From assembly GCA_045649545.1 (NCBI GenBank), contig JAZRQE010000017.1:1-54855 (forward strand): 54,855 nt of DNA, in the 5' to 3' direction. The position numbers and the translations under genes were made by a program. The stretch is from UMGS172 sp045649545 (GTDB lineage Bacteria > Bacillota > Clostridia > Oscillospirales > Acutalibacteraceae). Position 1 is the stretch's first letter; the number at the start of each line of letters is the position of its first letter. The notes below the pieces were generated by a model that was not told where the DNA came from, made no database searches, and saw only the letters and a program-made list of their open reading frames with translations. Positions 50,043 through 54,855 of this stretch are shown here, one piece after another.

Positions 50043-50575
50043 AACATAGCCTTCTCGAAATGTTTTGCGGCGGCATCGCCTTGAATGTATTTTACAATCT
50101 CAAAGCCGAATTTCAATGCTGCACCTGCACCGCAAGCGGTGATAATGTTGCCGTCGGTTACAACTGCAGAATTTAAAATTTCAGCACCCACTAACTGCTC
50201 CTCAAAACCGGGGAAGCAAACTGCCTTTTTACCCTCTAACAAGCCTTTATGACCCAAAATCGAGGGTGCGGCACAAATTGCGGCAATCATTTTTTTGTTT
50301 TCAACACAGTAATCAATAAAACTTTGCACTAAAGGACTTTTCTCCAAATTAAGTGTACCAGGCATACCACCGGGTAAAATAATACCGTCACAATCCTTAT
50401 CGGGTGCAATTTCACTGTCCATAACATCGGCAACAACCGGTATCTGATGGGCACTGGTTATTACCTTTCCGCCAACGCCGACAGTATAAATCTCCTCCTC
50501 GGCACGTCGGATAATATCTAATGGTGCCAAGGCTTCGGTTTCCTCAAAGCCAGGGGCTAAAAACACATAATACAT
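50030..50575 (-). CDS. DJ-1/PfpI-family protein (YajL/ThiJ-like)
   Basis: 181 residues. GFEETEALAPLDI has the conserved Glu, and IAAICAAPSIL has the nucleophilic Cys at the nucleophile elbow. Possible roles are protein deglycation or stress protection; activity is disputed in this family. The ATG at 50575 follows GGAGACTATATAT; the longer frame would run into tmk. Confidence 0.9.
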   Translation of the reverse strand: MYYVFLAPGFEETEALAPLDIIRRAEEEIYTVGVGGKVITSAHQIPVVADVMDSEIAPDKDCDGIILPGGMPGTLNLEKSPLVQSFIDYCVENKKMIAAICAAPSILGHKGLLEGKKAVCFPGFEEQLVGAEILNSAVVTDGNIITACGAGAALKFGFEIVKYIQGDAAAKHFEKAMLCDR

Positions 50576-50597
50576 ATATAGTCTCCAAAACAAAAAT

Positions 50598-51263
50598 TTA
50601 TTTAACAACCTCTAATACAATTTTTAAAATATCAGCTGAAATATCTTCAATTGAGCGTGGTTTATCACCGTCGGCACAGTTGATAACATTCCAACCGCAT
50701 TTTTTTGCGGCAAAGGAAGCCGCTTTACGGCAAGCCAAAAGATACGACCCGTCCTTTTCGTGAATGTCTTTTTTAGACTCATCTCCACTGTAACGGCTTT
50801 CAACCATTTTAGTCGAAACCTCGACCGGCATATCAAGAAAAATTACCGCATCAGGACGGGGAATCGCAGTTTTCTCATACTCTGTTTCATAAAGCCAGTC
50901 AAGGTAACTTTCCCATTCGCTTTCGGGCAATTTTGACATTTGATGATAAGCATTTGACTCAACATATCTGCCTGAAACAACAATTCCGCCGTTTTCGTAA
51001 TAGTCCGCCCAATGACGCTTATAACTTGCATATCGGTCAACCGCATAAAACAACGATGCGGCATAACCGTTAACGGCATCGGGTTTATCACCAAACTCAC
51101 CGCCCAAATACATTCTGACCAACGTACTCGACGGGTCGGAATAATCGGGAAAAGAAATCAATTTCGAGTCAAAACCCAATTCCTTTAATTTTTCAGGTAA
51201 AAGGTTTACTTGAGTTGTTTTTCCGCAACCGTCAAGTCCTTCAATTACAATTAGTTTACCCAT
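50598..51263 (-). CDS. tmk: Thymidylate kinase
   Basis: 221 residues. P-loop GLDGCGKTT (residues 9-17), the DRY region (AVDRYASYKRHWADYY) and VVSGRYVESNAYHQ. It turns dTMP to dTDP. It lies 5 bases after thyX, so the two steps of dTTP synthesis are made together. Confidence 0.95.
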   Translation of the reverse strand: MGKLIVIEGLDGCGKTTQVNLLPEKLKELGFDSKLISFPDYSDPSSTLVRMYLGGEFGDKPDAVNGYAASLFYAVDRYASYKRHWADYYENGGIVVSGRYVESNAYHQMSKLPESEWESYLDWLYETEYEKTAIPRPDAVIFLDMPVEVSTKMVESRYSGDESKKDIHEKDGSYLLACRKAASFAAKKCGWNVINCADGDKPRSIEDISADILKIVLEVVK

Positions 51264-51268
51264 TTTGT

Positions 51269-52033
51269 TTAATCCTTTTTCATTGTGTAACGTTCACGCA
51301 TCTTTAGAATCTGTCCACAGGTCATTTTGCCTTCGGGACAAGGTCCGGTCAAGCAAGCAGGTCCTGCATTCTTAAAGAGATTAGGTGCTACCTCTCGGCA
51401 AAGCTCTAACATTCTAGCCGCAAGCTCTCTAATTTCCCACTGGGCACGGTTGCAACAACGGTGCCTGAAGAAATTATGTAAACTGCGTGCGTTCATAGTT
51501 AAAATCATTTTAGTATCGCAGGCGTTAGGCAACACAAAGCGTGCATCCTCAATAGCCTTTTTCTCGGCAGCACGGTCAGCAGCCTTTTCCTCCATGCCGC
51601 TTGCAATCATATCGGCTTTATGACGACGCTTCAAAGTTTCAGTCAAACGGTCATAATATTCTTGGTCCTTTTTCATAGCCTCTAAAAACAATGCTTTAGC
51701 CTCAGGGTCTTTTTCAATTTCAGGAGGTGTAACAAACTCAAACTGAGCCTCAGCAACATAACGCTGACTCTGTACCGAAAAGGATGCCATTCTATGACGT
51801 GTAATCTGTGCCAAAAGTGCTCTTGAAACACCCTCAATACCAAAAGTAAACGAGGCGTGTTCAATCGGACTTTCGTGACCGATTTCGGACAGCATATCAA
51901 CAAAACTTGCAGTTTTTTCGGGGGTCAGTTTTTCACGCACCTCATCAATAGTAGACGGTGAATAACAAAGCCTTGCGGCAGATGCAACTGTTAATTCAGG
52001 GTCAGGTGTGTGGGTTAAAAGTGTTACTTTCAT
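51269..52033 (-). CDS. thyX: FAD-dependent thymidylate synthase ThyX
   Basis: 254 residues. ThyX motif RHR-x7-S at residues 79-89 (RHRMASFSVQS) and the following QRYV are complete. It makes dTMP from dUMP with methylene-THF and FADH2, as an alternative to ThyA. The ATG at 52033 follows GGAGGATATT; a start 54 bases up lies at the promoter and was rejected. It heads thyX-tmk-DJ-1-cyclo-ligase-mltG-U32. Confidence 0.96.
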   Translation of the reverse strand: MKVTLLTHTPDPELTVASAARLCYSPSTIDEVREKLTPEKTASFVDMLSEIGHESPIEHASFTFGIEGVSRALLAQITRHRMASFSVQSQRYVAEAQFEFVTPPEIEKDPEAKALFLEAMKKDQEYYDRLTETLKRRHKADMIASGMEEKAADRAAEKKAIEDARFVLPNACDTKMILTMNARSLHNFFRHRCCNRAQWEIRELAARMLELCREVAPNLFKNAGPACLTGPCPEGKMTCGQILKMRERYTMKKD

Positions 52034-52090
52034 AATATCCTCCGTTAGCCAAAGCAACGCCTCGACCAATATATATTCGTATTCCATTTT

Positions 52091-52119
52091 ATTATAGCAA
52101 ATGAAGTACAGTTTGGCAA
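52091..52119 (-). promoter_or_regulatory. Sigma-A promoter of thyX operon
   Basis: On the minus strand TTGCCA (52119-52114) and TATAAT (52096-52091) are 17 bp apart; the leader is about 50 nt. Confidence 0.75.
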
Positions 52120-52152
52120 CAAAAAACTTTAAAAATTTTGCGTTATGTTTTA

Positions 52153-52181
52153 TTGATTTAACAATTTTTTTGTGATAAAAT
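52153..52181 (+). promoter_or_regulatory. Promoter of the PHP gene
   Basis: TTGATT (52153-52158) and TAAAAT (52176-52181) are 17 bp apart. Confidence 0.65.
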
Positions 52182-52215
52182 ATTTATGTTCAACAGAAAA
52201 CTAAGAGGTGAAAAA

Positions 52216-52920
52216 ATGTTCAAATATGAAATGCACCTGCATACTTCCCGTTGCAGTAAATGTGCACATTCTACTGTTGAGGAAATGATAACCTCCTTAA
52301 AAGAAAAAGGCTATACCGGTGCGGTTGTTACCAACCATTTTTACCGCGGAAGTACAGCGGTTGACAAAAGACTGCCTTGGGAAGAATTTGTCAGTGCTTA
52401 TGAAAGAGATTTCTTAATCGGCAAAGCCCTGGGTGAAAAGCTGGATTTTGATGTAATTTTCGGCATTGAGGAGTGTTACCTTCAAAACATCGCAAAAGAG
52501 GTGCTTATCTACGGCATTACCCCTGATGAATTAAAAGCTGTGCCCAATTTCAAGAGCTACACAATTGAGCAAATTGCAAAATTTGTATGGAAAAATGGCG
52601 GCTTTATATCGGCGGCACACCCATTTAGAATAGGTCAATACAACCCCGAGCCTACTTTTATCCCCGACTATAGATATTTAAACGGTGTCGAGCTGAATTT
52701 CGGTCACTCTGAAAACCGCAACGATATAGCAGAAAGGTTTGCTAAAAATCACAACTTAAAACTAATTAGCGGCAGTGACGCTCATGAAATTTCGGAACCA
52801 CAGTTAGGTTTGACGGGTATTGCCGTCGAAACCCGAATTAAAGATACCAAACAATTGGCGAAAATTTTACATTCAGGTGACTATAAACTAATTGTCAACG
52901 GCGAAGTTCGACAAAATTAG
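52216..52920 (+). CDS. PHP-domain metal-dependent phosphoesterase
   Basis: 234 residues. PHP motifs MHLHTSRCSKC (first His pair), TNHF, EECYL with metal ligand Glu, SAAHPFR and SGSDAHE. Family enzymes are phosphatases or nucleotide phosphoesterases (HisJ/polymerase-type). The ATG at 52216 follows AGAGGTGAAAAA. It is monocistronic. The substrate is unknown. Confidence 0.88.
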   Translation: MFKYEMHLHTSRCSKCAHSTVEEMITSLKEKGYTGAVVTNHFYRGSTAVDKRLPWEEFVSAYERDFLIGKALGEKLDFDVIFGIEECYLQNIAKEVLIYGITPDELKAVPNFKSYTIEQIAKFVWKNGGFISAAHPFRIGQYNPEPTFIPDYRYLNGVELNFGHSENRNDIAERFAKNHNLKLISGSDAHEISEPQLGLTGIAVETRIKDTKQLAKILHSGDYKLIVNGEVRQN

Positions 52921-53075
52921 TTTACATATTCCAAGGTATTATGTAAATCGCCGTGATTTGCGAAAATTTAGCAAAATAACTCTTTTATAACGTGCGGTTT
53001 TGTGGTATATTTAATATGCAATTTCGAGGGGCTTTAAATACCCTTGCTTAAAAGTTAATATACGGAGGAACTAAA

Positions 53076-54203
53076 ATGACAACTGCAACCTATAAACACA
53101 CTCCTTACGGTGAGATGGCTATCATCGCAATGCGTGGATGTGAAGAGTTTGCCGACAAGGTAGATTACTATCTCCAACAATGGCGTGGTATGCCGGAGGA
53201 GCATACATATGTTATTCATCCCCAGTGCCCGCGTTTCGGCACCGGTGAAGCAAAGGGTCTTATTGAGCATACTGCTCGTGGACTTGATGCATTTATTATT
53301 TGTGACTGTTTTAACTACGGTGTAACCTACAAAATGTACGGTCAAACCGTACCGATGAGTCCTGATGACCATTTCCAAGATTTAAAGCGTGTTATCGCTG
53401 CTTTAGGCGGAAAAGCCAGAAGAATCAGCGTTATTATGCCGATGCTTTACGAGGGAAGACAGCATCGCCGCTCTGCACGTGAGTCGTTAGACTGTGCAAT
53501 GGCTTTACAGGAGCTTACCGCTTTAGGTGTTAAGAACATTATCACTTTTGATGCTCACGACCCGAGAATCTGTAACGCTATTCCCTTGGGCGGATTTGAT
53601 AACGTTCAGCCGAGCTATCAAATGATTAAATCTTTACTTCGCACCGTTCCTGATGTGAAAATTGACCGCGACCATTTGATGATTGTTGCTCCCGACGAAG
53701 GTGCAATGTCACGTTGTATTTACTATTCCTCCGTTTTAGGTGTAGAGTTGGGTATGTTCTACAAGCGTAGAAACTACTCAATTATCGTTAACGGCCGTAA
53801 CCCGATTGAAGCTCATGAGTTCTTGGGTAACGATGTTACCGGTAAAGACCTTATTATTGTTGACGATATGATTTCTTCGGGTGATTCGTTGCTTGATATC
53901 GCCGCACAGTTGAAGGCAAAGAACTGTAACCGTGTATTCGCTTTCACCACCTTTGGTTTGTTTGTTGAGGGTTACGATAAGTTCGACCAGTATTATAAGG
54001 ATGGTCTTATTGATAAGATTTTCACCACCAACTTGGTTTACAACAAGCCTGACTTGATGGAGCGTGAGTGGTACGCACGTGTTGAGATGTCAAAGTATGT
54101 TGCCTACCTTATCGACACCATTAACTATGACAACTCTATCAGCTCATTGCTCAATCCTATCGACCGCATTAAAAATTGCATCGATAAATACAACAATAAA
54201 TAA
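53076..54203 (+). CDS. prs: Ribose-phosphate pyrophosphokinase (PRPP synthase), long variant
   Basis: 375 residues, longer than the ~315 of classical enzymes. The PRPP-binding loop is LIIVDDMISSGDS, the pyrophosphate loop region MPMLYEGRQHRRSARESLD, FDAHDPRICN and VAPDEGAMSRC. It makes PRPP from ribose 5-phosphate and ATP for nucleotide synthesis. The N-terminal 75 residues and C-terminal 60 (TINYDNSISSLLNPIDRIKN) lie outside the usual core. ACGGAGGAACTAAA precedes the ATG. Confidence 0.92.
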   Translation: MTTATYKHTPYGEMAIIAMRGCEEFADKVDYYLQQWRGMPEEHTYVIHPQCPRFGTGEAKGLIEHTARGLDAFIICDCFNYGVTYKMYGQTVPMSPDDHFQDLKRVIAALGGKARRISVIMPMLYEGRQHRRSARESLDCAMALQELTALGVKNIITFDAHDPRICNAIPLGGFDNVQPSYQMIKSLLRTVPDVKIDRDHLMIVAPDEGAMSRCIYYSSVLGVELGMFYKRRNYSIIVNGRNPIEAHEFLGNDVTGKDLIIVDDMISSGDSLLDIAAQLKAKNCNRVFAFTTFGLFVEGYDKFDQYYKDGLIDKIFTTNLVYNKPDLMEREWYARVEMSKYVAYLIDTINYDNSISSLLNPIDRIKNCIDKYNNK

Positions 54204-54216
54204 TTTGTTGAAATTT

Positions 54217-54252
54217 ACCGCCTTGGCTTTAACGTCAAGGCGGTTTTATTTT
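54217..54252 (+). terminator. Terminator of prs
   Basis: Stem ACCGCCTTG/CAAGGCGGT followed by TTTTATTTTT. Confidence 0.8.
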
Positions 54253-54299
54253 TGTTAATTTATAAAAAACGGGCAAAATAATCTCGGGAGATGATTATT

Positions 54300-54620
54300 T
54301 TGACTAAATTAAACAATTCAAAATCCAGCAACAACGGACAAACCGAGTTTTTAGAAAACAAGCAAAAAACCACTCATACTTCGGAAGAATTTTACGTGCC
54401 GAGTGACCCGTCGGTTGTACCTTGGGACCGCACGCCTGACACCTGCGAGGAGTTAATTAACACCTACGGCACCTACGAAATACAGCCAAGTAACGACTCT
54501 GAATTTATGTTTCCGGCTATTTCTCAAGGCTTACCCTCGGAAAATATCCAACACCATCCTGACCGTTTCCACGAGGGTATAGTACCAAAATTGAACAAGT
54601 TGAAAAAAGACCGACCGTAA
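54300..54620 (+). CDS. Small protein of unknown function
   Basis: 106 residues from a TTG at 54300 (GGGAG lies about nine bases ahead); an ATG at 54291 touches the site and is less likely. No membrane helix or signal. Polar, Ser/Asn/Thr-rich N-terminus, then EEFYVPSDPSVVPWDRTPDT and a Pro/His-rich C-terminus (EGIVPKLNKL). Its own terminator follows. I do not recognise it. Confidence 0.6.
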   Translation: MTKLNNSKSSNNGQTEFLENKQKTTHTSEEFYVPSDPSVVPWDRTPDTCEELINTYGTYEIQPSNDSEFMFPAISQGLPSENIQHHPDRFHEGIVPKLNKLKKDRP

Positions 54621-54660
54621 AACAAACTCACCTGCCGATTTTTCGGCAGGTGAGTTTGTT
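54621..54660. terminator. Bidirectional terminator
   Basis: A 17-bp stem (AACAAACTCACCTGCCG and its complement) with a 6-base loop serves both the small protein gene and ftsH. Confidence 0.85.
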
Positions 54661-54674
54661 TTATTTACTTAAAA

Positions 54675-54855
54675 TTACTGTGCGTCTTCGGTTGCCATAA
54701 TCTCGCGGAACTCATCACCGCTAACCTTTTCTTCAACAAAAAGTTTCTGTGCAACCTTATGCACCTTATTCATATTAGCACTCAAAATATCCTTTGCTTT
54801 AGAATATTGAGCCATAATAATTTCACGCACTTCGGTATCAATAACCGCAGCCATA
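54675..54855 (-). CDS. ftsH: ATP-dependent zinc metalloprotease FtsH, 3' end only
   Basis: The last 59 codons before a TAA at 54677-54675. The peptide (IDTEVREIIMAQYSKAKDIL, then NMNKVHKVAQKLFVEEKVSG and FREIM) matches the C-terminal helical end of FtsH, after the metalloprotease site. The remainder lies beyond the right edge. Confidence comes from the recognisable pattern (IDxEVxxI, a helical turn, LxxExxxGxEFxEIM). Confidence 0.8.
   Translation of the reverse strand, partial: MAAVIDTEVREIIMAQYSKAKDILSANMNKVHKVAQKLFVEEKVSGDEFREIMATEDAQ

Noticed and set aside
52033..52087. Longer ThyX with an earlier ATG
   Set aside because: That ATG touches the -10 box and lies before the expected transcription start; the downstream ATG has GGAGG.

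Overview
The window reads as one chromosomal stretch of a low-GC, endospore-forming member of the Clostridia (Bacillota), probably a gut Oscillospirales/Ruminococcaceae-type lineage. The reasons are: strong AGGAGG-type ribosome binding sites and sigma-A promoters; spoIIID behind a sigma-E-like promoter; the Gram-positive cluster rpmH-rnpA-yidD-yidC-jag; ThyX; YhaN/YhaO-type rather than enterobacterial SbcCD proteins; BspA-like leucine-rich repeats; and hairpin-rich intergenic repeats of a kind I associate with gut Ruminococcaceae. The lineage is inference, not a match. No rRNA, tRNA, CRISPR array, prophage or intact insertion sequence was recognised.

Layout. 1-4.3 kb: a secreted protein cut by the left edge, a composite repeat region, an NhaC-type antiporter and dusB. 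4.4-9.3 kb: a plus-strand operon polA - arginine-phosphatase-like LMW phosphatase - rimI - tsaD - C_GCAxxG_C_C protein. 9.3-14.3 kb: spoIIID, a membrane glycosyltransferase, a YhaO/YhaN nuclease-ATPase pair, and a hairpin-filled element with 26-bp terminal inverted repeats at the 3' end of nth. 14.3-21.4 kb: a minus-strand operon ABC exporter - DUF1854 - ABC exporter - LRR lipoprotein - nth. 21.7-30 kb: a GH13 enzyme, an ICMT-like membrane methyltransferase, a DUF5714-ArsC fusion, a lipoprotein, a beta-CASP nuclease with a LOG protein, and a MarR-nitroreductase operon. 30-38 kb: DUF951-prfA-sua5-coaE-lytic transglycosylase-M18 peptidase, then rpmH-rnpA-yidD-yidC-jag. 38.1-41.5 kb: a divergent XRE / small protein / sigma-4 locus with four matching operators, a beta-propeller-like protein, a lone MazF and an SDR enzyme. 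41.5-54.9 kb: mnmE-mnmG, a 48-residue membrane peptide, a penicillin-binding protein, U32-mltG-5-FCL-DJ-1-tmk-thyX, a PHP protein, prs, a small orphan and the 3' end of ftsH.

Most genes are housekeeping: tRNA modification (dusB, rimI/tsaD, sua5, mnmE/mnmG, U32), translation, membrane insertion, wall synthesis and dTMP supply. The parts that look least described are: (i) the XRE/sigma-4 switch, where each of two divergent promoters has an ACAC-N5-GTGT palindrome filling its spacer and a second one about 42 bp upstream; (ii) the twin ABC exporters, both with zinc-ribbon N-terminal extensions, flanking DUF1854; (iii) the 217-bp inverted-repeat element of consecutive hairpins that supplies the last codons of nth; (iv) a duplicated terminator-plus-promoter cassette on both sides of the DUF5714-ArsC gene. 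Genes too short or too truncated for simple ORF calling were added: rpmH, the 48-residue peptide, the ftsH 3' end and the left-edge secreted protein.
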